40,955 nucleotides of DNA from Xylanibacillus composti (GTDB lineage Bacteria > Bacillota > Bacilli > Paenibacillales > K13): NCBI RefSeq assembly GCF_018403685.1, contig NZ_BOVK01000055.1, forward strand, positions 1 to 40,955, written 5' to 3'. The notes beneath the pieces are model-generated. The model did not search any database and was not told the origin of the DNA. It was given only the letters and a program-made list of their open reading frames with translations. Below are positions 1-7,638 of this stretch, one piece after another; the first letter of the stretch is position 1, and the number at the start of each line of letters is the position of its first letter. The translations under genes and the position numbers were made by a program.

Positions 1-17
1 AGCACAACGGCTATTTC

Positions 18-115
18 GAGGCCTCTTTTTAGACGGCCTCGATCCACACTGAAAGTGACATTTTCTTAGAAAAGTTAAGGTGACATTTTCACAGACTATT
101 GACATTGCTTCACAG
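18..115. mobile_element. Possible IS21-family terminal end (remnant or edge)
   Basis: The motif TGACATTTTC occurs at 56-65 and again at 81-90, and a related copy (TGACATTGCTTCACAG) starts at 100. Just outside is a GAGGCC/GGCCTC hairpin (18-23 with 35-40). Multiple short direct repeats of a TGACATTTTC-like core are typical of the ends of IS21-family elements. No transposase is present, so any istAB genes would lie left of the window. Family assignment is inference from memory of such ends. Confidence 0.4.
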
Positions 116-123
116 TCTTCCGC

Positions 124-153
124 GAATGGAAACATGCAATTCGACGTATCCTA
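124..153 (+). promoter_or_regulatory. Sigma-G-like promoter
   Basis: GAATG at 124-128 is followed by exactly 18 nt and then TATCCTA at 147-153. The forespore sigma-G consensus is GHATR-N18-CATnHTA, so only the first base of the -10 differs. The predicted start site near 160 lies just ahead of the AGGAGG of the first gene. This suggests late forespore expression of the two small genes downstream. Confidence 0.4.
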
Positions 154-193
154 ATGGCTGCAATCATGGAAACAGGTCAGGAGGCATGCCATA

Positions 194-511
194 ATGGTCG
201 AATATCAACAACATCAAAGCCGGCTTATTCGCGCTTGGGAAGAAGCGAATCAGCGAATCACAGAAGCCCATGAAGCCGTTAGCGAATGGGAATTCGCCAA
301 GCAAAGCGCCGATCCCGAGCAGATGCGCCAAGCGGCAGCGCGCATGCGCCATCTGCGCCAATCCATTGAGGATAATATGCATGCTGTGGAAGCCGAGTCC
401 AATGAATCGCAAGTCCAGCAAGTGAAGCAAACCGTGCATCAGCTGGAGCAATCCATTCAGTCGATCGAGCAGGCCCTGGATGAGACTGAACAGCCGAGTC
501 AAATCCGTTAA
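194..511 (+). CDS. Small helical (coiled-coil) protein of unknown function
   Basis: This is a 105-residue protein, not recognised as a named family. The whole chain is predicted helical and rich in Gln, Glu, Ala and Arg, with heptad-like spacing in residues 15-60 and 75-98. There is no signal peptide or membrane segment. The start is set by AGGAGG at 179-184, nine bases before ATG. The next small gene follows after 28 nt with its own strong ribosome binding site, so the two probably form one transcript ending at the hairpin at 766-809. The upstream sigma-G-like promoter hints at a spore role, but this is inference only. Confidence 0.7.
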   Translation: MVEYQQHQSRLIRAWEEANQRITEAHEAVSEWEFAKQSADPEQMRQAAARMRHLRQSIEDNMHAVEAESNESQVQQVKQTVHQLEQSIQSIEQALDETEQPSQIR

Positions 512-539
512 TCCGGTGTCATCATAAAGGGAGGATCAA

Positions 540-722
540 ATGAGACAAGACGAGAAGCCAACGGCCGCACCGAAGGCAACGAAAGATGGAAGACCGCTTA
601 ACCCCCGTGAGTCTGAACGGGCGGCAAGCGAGTTCGCCGAAGAAATCACCGCGCATAACGTCCAGCACACCGCTCAAAATTCACTTGATCATCAGGCGGA
701 GCCGCATAACTATAAAAATTAA
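540..722 (+). CDS. Small charged hypothetical protein
   Basis: This 60-residue hydrophilic protein is rich in Glu, Lys, Arg, Asn and His and has no membrane segment. GGGAGG lies seven bases before ATG. The composition (N-terminal KPTAAPK, C-terminal NHx-rich tail) resembles the many small, disordered spore-associated peptides of Bacillota, but no family is recognised. It lies directly after the helical small protein and directly before a strong Rho-independent terminator, so it is the last gene of a two-gene transcript. Confidence 0.6.
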   Translation: MRQDEKPTAAPKATKDGRPLNPRESERAASEFAEEITAHNVQHTAQNSLDHQAEPHNYKN

Positions 723-765
723 AATCGATTGAAGGAAGCAAACGTCGTCCAAATACGGGGAATCG

Positions 766-809
766 AGCTGTTCTTTCTACGCTAATCAGCATGGAAAGAA
801 CAGCTTTTT
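766..809 (+). terminator. Rho-independent terminator
   Basis: A perfect 12-bp stem pairs AGCTGTTCTTTC (766-777) with its complement (794-805). The loop is 16 nt and TTTT follows. It ends the two-gene small-protein transcript. Confidence 0.8.
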
Positions 810-893
810 CATCATGGCTGCAGGGAAAGGGTTGACGCTTGCCAGTACGGATGAGTACGATAAACACAAATAATGGATAAGGTTGGTGAACGC

Positions 894-1916
894 ATGAAGA
901 AAATATTGCCTGTAGGCCATCCCCTTGTCATGACCTACAAAAATTACGGGATTCCCTTGGCCATTATGGCCAATGCGCCGGAGAGCCGTATCTGGATAAT
1001 CAACCGCTTCTTGCAGCTGTATACGCGAAGCGAGATCAACAACGATTACCACTGGTTGCAATTTTACCTGATACACGACAGTTTAACCGATAATTACTCG
1101 CATAATCCGTGGTTGAAGATTCAAAAATTCGACCTGTCCTGGCTAACCGATGATCAATCCGCCGCCGCCTTCATCCGAGCTCGTATTGACGACGGCTGCT
1201 ACATTGAATTGAATGGCGACCAGTATTATTTGTCTCATACTTTTGCATACGAGAAAAGGCACCGCTTCAGCAACCTGCTGATCCATGGCTACGATCATGA
1301 GGAGCAGGTCTACCACGTACTGGACTTCACGTTCACCACCACGAGGCAATTCCAATCCATGACGATTCCTTACAGCAATCTCGTCCTACATATTGAAGGC
1401 ATGCCGACAAAGCCTCTCAAGATTATACAGCTCTGTGAAGACGCCGCTGCCGAACTGAATGTATCCCTGATTCACCAGCTGCTTGGCGACTATTTGCATA
1501 GCCGAAGCACGCCCGCCAGATTGGAAATGCTGCCGAAGTCCAATGACAAGGCTGTATATGGGCTGGGCGTATACGCGAAGTTTGAGGAATACCTCCATGC
1601 CCTTATTGCCCATACATCCTATGCGAGCATCTTGCCTTTTCAACTGCTGTATGAGCACAAGAGGTGCGTCAAAGAACTCGTCCACTACCTGCATCAAACA
1701 AATCGCTTTCAGAATCGCGCCGCCGGAGACAACATGACGAAAGACGCCGAGTCCTTGCTGAACACAACGCTAGCTTTCCGCAATGCCAAGCTGAAGTTCC
1801 TCAGGAGGCAAGACAAAGCTATTTTCAACGAAATGCTGAACATGATTCCGCAGATGAAGGAGCGGGACAAGCAGCTTTGTGAAGCGATATTGTCCGAGCT
1901 TCGCCAGGAAACATAA
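894..1916 (+). CDS. Orphan protein resembling BtrH / C39-peptidase-like proteins
   Basis: A 340-residue cytosolic protein without signal peptide. Around residues 95-145 it has a segment (DGCYIELNGDQYYLSH, then HGYDHEEQVYHVLDFT) that recalls the N-terminal papain-like domain of butirosin protein BtrH and related proteins found with nonribosomal peptide or aminoglycoside clusters. That assignment is tentative, because I do not see a convincing Cys-His catalytic pair. An upstream in-frame ATG at 873 has no ribosome binding site, whereas GGTTGGTG precedes the ATG at 894, so 894 was chosen. It stands alone, with no biosynthetic genes nearby. Confidence 0.75.
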   Translation: MKKILPVGHPLVMTYKNYGIPLAIMANAPESRIWIINRFLQLYTRSEINNDYHWLQFYLIHDSLTDNYSHNPWLKIQKFDLSWLTDDQSAAAFIRARIDDGCYIELNGDQYYLSHTFAYEKRHRFSNLLIHGYDHEEQVYHVLDFTFTTTRQFQSMTIPYSNLVLHIEGMPTKPLKIIQLCEDAAAELNVSLIHQLLGDYLHSRSTPARLEMLPKSNDKAVYGLGVYAKFEEYLHALIAHTSYASILPFQLLYEHKRCVKELVHYLHQTNRFQNRAAGDNMTKDAESLLNTTLAFRNAKLKFLRRQDKAIFNEMLNMIPQMKERDKQLCEAILSELRQET

Positions 1917-1951
1917 GACCAGTTTTTTTCTGCTGATGAGACAAGCTGATG

Positions 1952-1974
1952 CCTGTGAGCGTGTGTTTCACAGG
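1952..1974. terminator. Hairpin in convergent gap, possible weak terminator
   Basis: CCTGTGA (1952-1958) pairs with TCACAGG (1968-1974) across a 9-nt loop. Outer AAGC/GCTT bases can extend the stem past an internal loop. It lies between convergent genes, but no T-run follows directly on either strand, so function as a terminator is uncertain. Confidence 0.35.
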
Positions 1975-1986
1975 TTCGGCTTGGGG

Positions 1987-2313
1987 CTATAGTACGATTT
2001 TCATCTCAATCACATCGTCCAATGTAATCCATTCATATGTATGCTCAAAGCCAATCTTCAGCTGCCTGGAGTCAGTGGCGACCTTATCGATCAAGCCGAT
2101 CAATTCCACATCCTCTTCATTGCGGAAAAGCTTGATCTTCACTGGCTTCTCCGTGAACATGGACACCCCGATAACCCTCACAAATTCCGCCAGTCTTTTC
2201 TCATCCAACACTGGCTTCTCTCGGTTTCTAACCCCCTCATGCTGTCCGGAAAACCCGGGCCTATTACTGGCTCTATGGTGATGCTGTCTGTCTGCCATTC
2301 TTCTCACTATCAT
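1987..2313 (-). CDS. YolD-like family protein
   Basis: A 108-residue protein. Its C-terminal ~70 residues match the YolD-like pattern: helix, then a small beta domain with KPVKIKLFRNEED, GLIDKV and a closing ITLDDVIEMKI. YolD-like proteins usually accompany Y-family (UmuC/UvrX-type) DNA polymerases and are SOS-linked, but their function is not settled. Here the gene stands alone, with no polymerase gene beside it. A GTGGGG sequence precedes ATG by about nine bases. A consensus SOS promoter with a perfect LexA box lies just upstream, which supports the family call. Confidence 0.8.
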   Translation of the reverse strand: MIVRRMADRQHHHRASNRPGFSGQHEGVRNREKPVLDEKRLAEFVRVIGVSMFTEKPVKIKLFRNEEDVELIGLIDKVATDSRQLKIGFEHTYEWITLDDVIEMKIVL

Positions 2314-2348
2314 GTCATCAACCCCACTTCGATGATTTGGATAGTACT

Positions 2349-2377
2349 ATTATATACGAACATACGTTTGTGTTCAA
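2349..2377 (-). promoter_or_regulatory. SOS promoter with LexA (DinR) box
   Basis: On the minus strand TTGAAC (2377-2372) and TATAAT (2354-2349) are separated by exactly 17 nt. Within that spacer, and touching neither hexamer fully, lies CAAACGTATGTTCG (2370-2357). It reads CGAACATACGTTTG on the plus strand and fits the Bacillus LexA consensus CGAACRNRYGTTYG at every position. Bound LexA would block RNA polymerase, so the YolD-like gene should be DNA-damage induced. Confidence 0.88.
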
Positions 2378-2511
2378 GCTGATAATGATATAAAAAAATG
2401 GTTGCTGCTACTTTGCTCCCTACTAGCCTCGGATTGACGCCCAGTCACTGGCGATCCGACCTTGCCGGATCATAAAGCTGCTGCTCACTCAGCCATTTGA
2501 AAGTGCAACTC

Positions 2512-2696
2512 TTACAGACATAGATGACCGTTACAGGCGCATGGGGGCATTTTTTGACTTTGTAACGGATACGGATGACCGTAAGCGCGGAATTGACCAG
2601 GTAAAACAACGATTTGGGACTTCTAATGGACATTGGCGACTGTTAGAAAATCGAATCAACGTTTTTTTCTCTCTAACGGACATCGATGACTGTTAC
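2512..2696. repeat. Tandem array of four imperfect palindromic repeats
   Basis: Four ~24-bp units of the form TAACGGACAT-N-GATGACCGTTA occur at 2512-2534, 2563-2583, 2623-2646 and 2673-2696. They start 50-61 bp apart. Each unit is an imperfect palindrome (TAACGG against CCGTTA). Spacers differ, but the last two or three share a T-rich end before the next unit. No gene overlaps them convincingly. The spacing is more regular than dispersed REP elements, yet the units are too degenerate and too few for a CRISPR array. Confidence 0.75.
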
Positions 2697-2842
2697 AGAT
2701 CCAAGCTGGTATGGTCATCCCTTTCGTCCGCTTCCGCTCTCTTTCTGCCCAAGCCCCCCCTGCCATATTACCGACCCGACGGGATTTTCCTCGCAAGCTT
2801 TCGACCAGTACAGTACAACATAAAATCGTCCAGCTGAAATTC

Positions 2843-2898
2843 AAAAAAAAATACCACTCCCTCATTGAGTTTGGCAACCCAATAAAGCAGCGGTATTT
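2843..2898 (-). terminator. spo0A terminator
   Basis: On the minus strand AAATACCGC (2898-2890) pairs with GTGGTATTT (2857-2849), nine pairs with one G-U, and a run of T follows (2850-2843). An inner ATTGGG/CTCAAT pairing can shorten the large loop. It lies about 100 nt after the spo0A stop. The remaining bases from 2700 to 3000 hold no gene I can support. Confidence 0.6.
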
Positions 2899-3001
2899 AT
2901 TCGAGTGGCTAAGGGAAATTTATCGCCTTAATTTAGCTGCTATGAAAAAGACATTTTCGCTAATTGGCCCGGCTTTCATAACCCCCCTTATGTTATGGTT
3001 C

Positions 3002-3793
3002 TCAGCTCACCTTGTGCTCAATCCGCAGCTTATCCGCCACCATCGCGATGAACTCGCTGTTGGTTGGCTTGGATTTGCTGATATTGATCGTATAGCCGAA
3101 CAATTGCGAAATCGAGTCGATGTTGCCGCGCGTCCAGGCTACTTCAATGGCATGGCGAATGGCCCGCTCGACGCGCGAAGGCGTCGTTTTGAACTTTTCG
3201 GCAATAGCCGGATACAGCGTCTTCGTGATTGCGCCGAGAATTTCAATATTGCCGTACACCATTGAGATAGCCTCTCGCAAATACTGATATCCCTTGATAT
3301 GCGCCGGGACGCCGATCTCGTGAATAATATTCGTAATGCTGGCGTCCAAGTTTTTCCCTTTATTAATCGGAACGACGTTTACCTTGGCCGGGGCTGTTGG
3401 GGCCACCGCAGCGGTATTGCTGACGAGTTGACGAATCCGATTAATCAAAACCTCCATATCGAACGGCTTCAGTATATAATATGAGGCACCTAATTGCACG
3501 GCCTTCTGTGTAATGTTCTCCTGGCCAAATGCGGTTAACATGATGATCTTGGGCTGAGGCTGCAAATCCATCTGACGCAGCTTCTCCAGCACGCCCAAGC
3601 CGTCCAGATGCGGCATAATGATATCCAGGATCAAGACATCCGGCACGCGGCCATTCTGAATGTGATGAAGGACTTCTTCTCCGTTGTAAGCTGCACCGAT
3701 TACCGACATATCCTCCTGCTCCTCAATGTATTCCGAGAGAAGAGAAGTGAATTCTCTATTGTCATCTGCCAAGAGTACCTCAATGTTCTGCAA
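3002..3793 (-). CDS. spo0A: Sporulation master response regulator Spo0A
   Basis: The 263-residue protein is the phosphorelay output regulator that switches transcription into sporulation. Residues 1-122 form the receiver domain, with the acidic pocket D10-D11, phosphoacceptor D57, T87 and K109. A Pro/Ala linker follows. The C-terminal DNA-binding, sigma-A-contacting domain starts near residue 145, with the recognition helix around [18 protein letters not shown]. Length and both domains match the family. The start codon is TTG, set by AAGGAGG nine bases upstream. The gene is monocistronic: it has its own sigma-H promoter with 0A boxes and its own terminator, and lies just after spoIVB as in B. 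subtilis. Confidence 0.98.
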   Translation of the reverse strand: MQNIEVLLADDNREFTSLLSEYIEEQEDMSVIGAAYNGEEVLHHIQNGRVPDVLILDIIMPHLDGLGVLEKLRQMDLQPQPKIIMLTAFGQENITQKAVQLGASYYILKPFDMEVLINRIRQLVSNTAAVAPTAPAKVNVVPINKGKNLDASITNIIHEIGVPAHIKGYQYLREAISMVYGNIEILGAITKTLYPAIAEKFKTTPSRVERAIRHAIEVAWTRGNIDSISQLFGYTINISKSKPTNSEFIAMVADKLRIEHKVS

Positions 3794-3846
3794 CGTAAAA
3801 ATCCTCCTTCAATGATATATGTAGTTTTTTTTCCTCTTTGCATACT

Positions 3847-3880
3847 ATTCGACATGGACGATCTTTTTCCTTCTGTCGAA
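3847..3880 (-). promoter_or_regulatory. Sigma-H promoter of spo0A with two exact 0A boxes
   Basis: On the minus strand GAAGGAAAA (-35 side, about 3873-3865) is followed by 11 nt and GTCGAATAG. This fits the sigma-H pattern RnAGGAwWW-N11-RnnGAATww. Two perfect Spo0A boxes are present: TGTCGAA on the minus strand at 3854-3848, overlapping the -10, and TGTCGAA on the plus strand at 3874-3880, just upstream of the -35. This arrangement indicates autoregulation by Spo0A-P. Confidence 0.8.
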
Positions 3881-3969
3881 TAATTTTTTTTGCGATTTTT
3901 TCTTTATTTTTTTTGCCGCATCTATTATAATAAATAGTTTATTCCATTTTCCTACATAATGCTTCAAAG

Positions 3970-3987
3970 TTCGACGCCCGCTCGACA
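3970..3987. promoter_or_regulatory. Two further near-consensus 0A boxes
   Basis: TTCGACG (3970-3976) and CTCGACA (3981-3987) each differ by one base from TTCGACA, the complement of the 0A box TGTCGAA. They lie about 100 bp upstream of the sigma-H promoter, between it and the spoIVB terminator. A TATAAT on the minus strand also lies in this A/T-rich stretch but lacks a clear -35, so a vegetative promoter here is unproven. Confidence 0.45.
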
Positions 3988-4024
3988 TAATCTCCGTTCC
4001 GGCATCAAGCACAGCATGGCGAAT

Positions 4025-4061
4025 AAAAAAAAGAACTACGGCTAACCAGCCTGTAGTTCTT
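4025..4061 (-). terminator. spoIVB terminator
   Basis: AAGAACTAC (4031-4039) pairs with GTAGTTCTT (4053-4061) across a 13-nt loop. On the minus strand the stem is followed by six T (plus-strand A at 4025-4030). The spoIVB stop codon lies inside the loop. Confidence 0.85.
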
Positions 4062-5376
4062 CTTCCTGTGGTTTGATCATAACGCCGGCATCCTGCAGCA
4101 TCCATTCAATAAAGCAGCCATAGCCGGACGACGGATCGTTAACAAATACATGGGTAACCGCTCCGATCAACTTTCCGTCTTGAAGGATGGGGCTCCCGCT
4201 CATGCCTTGGACGATTCCCCCAGTCTTGTCCAACAGGCGCTGGTCGGTTATCTTGATAACCAGTCCCTTGGTCGCAGGAGCCGATTGGGGAGCCGTATGC
4301 ACGACTTCAATGTCAAACGCCTCTACCTTGTGGCCTTCCACTACGGTCAAAATCTTCGCCGGCCCTTTTTTTACTTCCTCAGCGAAGGCGACCGGCACCG
4401 GTTCTTGCGTATAGCCGTAATGCGGCTGCTCCGCCATTTTTCCAAATATGCCGAAATCGGTATTGCGTTCAATATTGCCCAAAATTTTATTTTCCTTGAA
4501 GAAGTGTGCTCGTTTTTCGCCCGGCACGCCGTTGTGGCTCTTGGAGATTGACGTGACATTGGAATGGACGATCTTACCTTCTCCGACCGGAATCGGCGTC
4601 TGCGTGTCCATATCGGTGATCACATGTCCGAGCGCGCCATAAACGCCTTGATCGGGGGCATAAAAGGTTAGGGTACCGACGCCCGCGGCAGAATCACGAA
4701 TGTACAAGCCGAGCCGATAAGCCTGATCTTCTGCATCCAATGCCGGAGTCAGCTGCTTGACCAGCTCTTTGCCATTGCGAACAATCGTTAACTTGATAGG
4801 CTTTCCAGCCTTTCCAGCCTCCTCCACGATGGCGCCCACTTCCGACACACCGTTTAACGGCTTGTTATTGATTTTGGTAATAATATCGCCAAGCATGATT
4901 TGCGCTTCTTCACCTGGCGATACCTTCGTGTTGCTGTCCACGGTAACCAGGTGATGGCCCACTACGAGGATACCGTCGGATTTGATCTTCACGCCGATGG
5001 TCTGGCCGCCAGGAATGACCTGCAGGTCTGGAACAACATTAACCTTCCACTTCTTGACCGGAATTGAACCGAACAGCTTGAGCTCCATCTCTGTCTGACC
5101 GATAGAGGCAGACTCGAAGGAAATCGGCTCATTCAGCTCCAGCTTGAAGCTGTCGTCGACCTTCCCGTTCACCTTGACTACACCGGGATCATTCACAGTG
5201 ACTTTGCCGCTTACTGGCAAGGCGAAATTCCATTGCTTGTCTTGGCCACTGAACATTCGCCATTCATCGGGGAGTGTTGCAAAAGACTGAAACGGGGCGG
5301 ATAAACTCATAAGGTACATGAAGAAAACGAGGACAAGACCGAGGCCTTTCCGCTTGCGGTTGAACAAATTCACCAC
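4042..5376 (-). CDS. spoIVB: SpoIVB serine peptidase (sigma-K checkpoint)
   Basis: SpoIVB is secreted from the forespore into the intermembrane space, where it cleaves SpoIVFA to trigger pro-sigma-K processing. The 444-residue protein has an N-terminal membrane anchor (about 11-32), a PDZ domain (about 130-215) and an S55 peptidase domain. Catalytic residues are H251 (GALGHVITD), D378 and S393 (GMSGSPI). Each sits 15 positions after B. subtilis H236, D363 and S378. GTG at 5376 lies very close to AAGGGAG, so GTG at 5373 or TTG at 5367 may be the true start. It follows recN after 81 nt. I saw no convincing sigma-F or sigma-G promoter there. Confidence 0.97.
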   Translation of the reverse strand: MVNLFNRKRKGLGLVLVFFMYLMSLSAPFQSFATLPDEWRMFSGQDKQWNFALPVSGKVTVNDPGVVKVNGKVDDSFKLELNEPISFESASIGQTEMELKLFGSIPVKKWKVNVVPDLQVIPGGQTIGVKIKSDGILVVGHHLVTVDSNTKVSPGEEAQIMLGDIITKINNKPLNGVSEVGAIVEEAGKAGKPIKLTIVRNGKELVKQLTPALDAEDQAYRLGLYIRDSAAGVGTLTFYAPDQGVYGALGHVITDMDTQTPIPVGEGKIVHSNVTSISKSHNGVPGEKRAHFFKENKILGNIERNTDFGIFGKMAEQPHYGYTQEPVPVAFAEEVKKGPAKILTVVEGHKVEAFDIEVVHTAPQSAPATKGLVIKITDQRLLDKTGGIVQGMSGSPILQDGKLIGAVTHVFVNDPSSGYGCFIEWMLQDAGVMIKPQEEELQAG

Positions 5377-5457
5377 GCTCCCTTTTCTTCGTTATGCGAC
5401 GAGAAAGGTGTTCGTCACTGATGTACTTTTAAGTTAACCTCCCCTGTTTTGATTTAT

Positions 5458-7161
5458 TTACTGCAAATGATGCCACCCTCGCTTTTTTTGTGCCGCCAAT
5501 TCCAGCATTTCATGCGCATGACTGCGTGTTGTCTCTGTTATGGTAACGCCCCCCAGCATGCGGGCCAGTTCGTCTGTCCGATCCCATCCGTCCAGACTGC
5601 GGACTTCTGTGTATGTACGGTCCTTGCTCACCGATTTCTGTATTAGGAAATGGCTGTCCGCCATACAAGCGACCTGGGGCAAATGCGTGATAGCGAACAC
5701 TTGGCAGTTCTCTGCGAGCCGAGCCATCTTTTCGGCAATGGCTTGCGCGGCGCGGCCGCTCACGCCGGTATCGACCTCGTCAAAAATAAGGACAGGGATA
5801 TGGTCCATTCCCGCAAATATCGATTTGAGCGCCAGCATGATGCGGGACAATTCGCCGCCCGATGCAATTTTGCTCAGCGGCTTGAGCGGTTCGCCCGGGT
5901 TCGGGGAAATCATGAACTCGATCAAATCTGCGCCGTCCTTCGCTGGCTCGTCCAGCGGTTTTACACTGACTTCAAACCGGGTGCGTTCCATCTGCAAGTC
6001 GTGCAAATGCGCTGTGACGCCCTTGGCCAGACGGTCGGCCTGCTTCCTCCGAACAGCGCTTAATGCCGCCCCCTGCTGATGAAGCTCTGCCTTGACTTGC
6101 TCCAACTGGGCGCGCAGTTCCTCAAGATGCTGGTCACGGTTCTCGATTTTTTCCACATCCTGCTTGATCGTCTGCAAATACTGCAACATTTTCTCAACAG
6201 AATCCCCATATTTGCGTTTCAGCGACTGGATCATGGCCAGACGGTCTTCCAGCGCATCAAGCCTTTCCGGATTGAACTCGATGCCTTCCCGATAATCCCG
6301 AAGCTGGAAGGAGGCGTCCTCCACCTGATAGTACGCAGAACGAAGCTGATCAAGCAGCGGTCCCAATGCCGCAGGGTCCACCTTGGCTGCATCCTCCAGC
6401 TCCTCAACCGCCTTGCCGAGCTGCTCCAGCGCCATGTTAGAGCCATAAATCGCTTCATATCCCTCTGTAACAGCTTGGGCCAGCTTCTCCGCATGTGCCA
6501 GCTTGCGGCGCTCTTCCTCCAGCTCCTTCTCTTCGCCTGGCTTCAGAGCGGCTTTTTCGATTTCTTCAATCTGATACTTATACAAATCGAGCATTTGCAG
6601 ATTTTGCATCCCGGCCTGTTCCAGCTCGCTCCACTGTTTGCGAAGGGCTGTATAGGCGGAATACGTTGCCCGATACTTCTTGAGCAGCGGCGCAATGTCC
6701 CGTTCGCCAAAGCTGTCCAACAGGGACAAATGTCGTTCTACCTTCAACAAGGATTGATGGTCATGCTGGCCGTGCAGGTTGATCAAGGTGTCGCCCAACG
6801 CCTTCAGCATGGACAAATTCAGCAGTTGTCCATTCACCCTTGCCGAGCTCTTCCCCTGTGCGCTGATATCCCGCCGTATCAGCAGCGCCTCATCGGGTGA
6901 TGCGGTTATGCCCCAGTCCTCCAGCTGACGCCAGGCAGGATGGTCAGGCTCAAGTTCAAATACACATTCAATCTCGCATGCTTTGGCCCCGTGCCGGACG
7001 AAATCAGCCGAGCCGCGAGCGCCCGCAATCAAGCTCAGCGCGTCAATCAAGATTGATTTCCCTGCCCCTGTCTCCCCTGTCATAACGAGAAACCCAGGGG
7101 AGAACCGAACATGCGCGGATTCAATCACTGCCAAGTTGCGAATTGTGCATTCCACCAGCAT
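5458..7161 (-). CDS. recN: DNA repair ATPase RecN
   Basis: RecN is an SMC-like ATPase that gathers at double-strand breaks and promotes recombinational repair. The 567-residue protein has Walker A at 29-36 (GETGAGKS), a central coiled coil (about 165-370), the ABC signature SGGELSRIMLA and Walker B LIFDEVDTGVSG near the C-terminus. The start chosen (MLVECTIRNLAVIES) has AAGGAGG eight bases upstream. The longer reading frame would run back into argR. It follows argR by 14 nt, so the two are probably co-transcribed. Length matches the family (~570). Confidence 0.97.
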   Translation of the reverse strand: MLVECTIRNLAVIESAHVRFSPGFLVMTGETGAGKSILIDALSLIAGARGSADFVRHGAKACEIECVFELEPDHPAWRQLEDWGITASPDEALLIRRDISAQGKSSARVNGQLLNLSMLKALGDTLINLHGQHDHQSLLKVERHLSLLDSFGERDIAPLLKKYRATYSAYTALRKQWSELEQAGMQNLQMLDLYKYQIEEIEKAALKPGEEKELEEERRKLAHAEKLAQAVTEGYEAIYGSNMALEQLGKAVEELEDAAKVDPAALGPLLDQLRSAYYQVEDASFQLRDYREGIEFNPERLDALEDRLAMIQSLKRKYGDSVEKMLQYLQTIKQDVEKIENRDQHLEELRAQLEQVKAELHQQGAALSAVRRKQADRLAKGVTAHLHDLQMERTRFEVSVKPLDEPAKDGADLIEFMISPNPGEPLKPLSKIASGGELSRIMLALKSIFAGMDHIPVLIFDEVDTGVSGRAAQAIAEKMARLAENCQVFAITHLPQVACMADSHFLIQKSVSKDRTYTEVRSLDGWDRTDELARMLGGVTITETTRSHAHEMLELAAQKKRGWHHLQ

Positions 7162-7175
7162 GAAATGCCCCTCCT

Positions 7176-7625
7176 TTATTGAAGCATACCCAAAATTTGC
7201 GATACTACTCGCTCGCTTTGCTCCCTTGACCGGCAAATGAGCAATAGCGTGTCATCCCCGGAGATCGTTCCCATAATTTCCGGCCATTCGAGGTTATCGA
7301 TCAAGGCGCCAATTGCATTGGCGGTGCCCGGCAGCGATTTGAGTACAACCATCTGCTCCGCAAAATCGATCTGAACAAAATTGTCGGCTAACGATCGCTT
7401 CAGCTTATGGATCGGATTGAACCGCTGATCCGACGGCATGGAATACTTATAACGGCCGTCATCCAGCGGCACCTTGATAAGATGCAGCTCTTTCATATCC
7501 CTGGATACGGTTGCCTGCGTTACATTGTATCCGGCCTCCCGCAATGCATTAACCAATTCGTCTTGTGTTTCGATCTCACGGCTGTTAATGATCTCTCTGA
7601 TCTTGATATGCCGTTGCCCCTTCAT
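7176..7625 (-). CDS. argR: Arginine repressor ArgR/AhrC
   Basis: This hexameric regulator represses arginine synthesis and activates catabolism when bound to L-arginine. At 149 residues it equals B. subtilis AhrC in length. The N-terminal winged helix (residues 1-70) has the recognition helix [17 protein letters not shown]. The C-terminal oligomerisation and arginine-binding domain has [11 protein letters not shown] and the [10 protein letters not shown] loop. AGGAGG, nine bases before ATG, overlaps the stop codon of the upstream membrane gene. The position between tlyA and recN is conserved in Bacillota. No ARG box was identified in the window. Confidence 0.96.
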   Translation of the reverse strand: MKGQRHIKIREIINSREIETQDELVNALREAGYNVTQATVSRDMKELHLIKVPLDDGRYKYSMPSDQRFNPIHKLKRSLADNFVQIDFAEQMVVLKSLPGTANAIGALIDNLEWPEIMGTISGDDTLLLICRSREQSERVVSQILGMLQ

Positions 7626-7638
7626 CCCGATGCGCCTC

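Noticed and set aside
2512-2696. Interpretation of the palindrome array as a CRISPR
   Set aside because: Only four degenerate units, unequal spacers that share sequence, and no cas genes.
2711-3265. 184-residue plus-strand open frame antisense to spo0A
   Set aside because: It overlaps the spo0A coding region, lacks a ribosome binding site and shows no recognisable domain; it is a shadow of spo0A and its 3' region.
6079-6900. Long plus-strand frame inside recN (and similar long frames opposite dxs, accC and pepP-type genes)
   Set aside because: They arise from codon bias of the real minus-strand genes, have no start signals and no family features.
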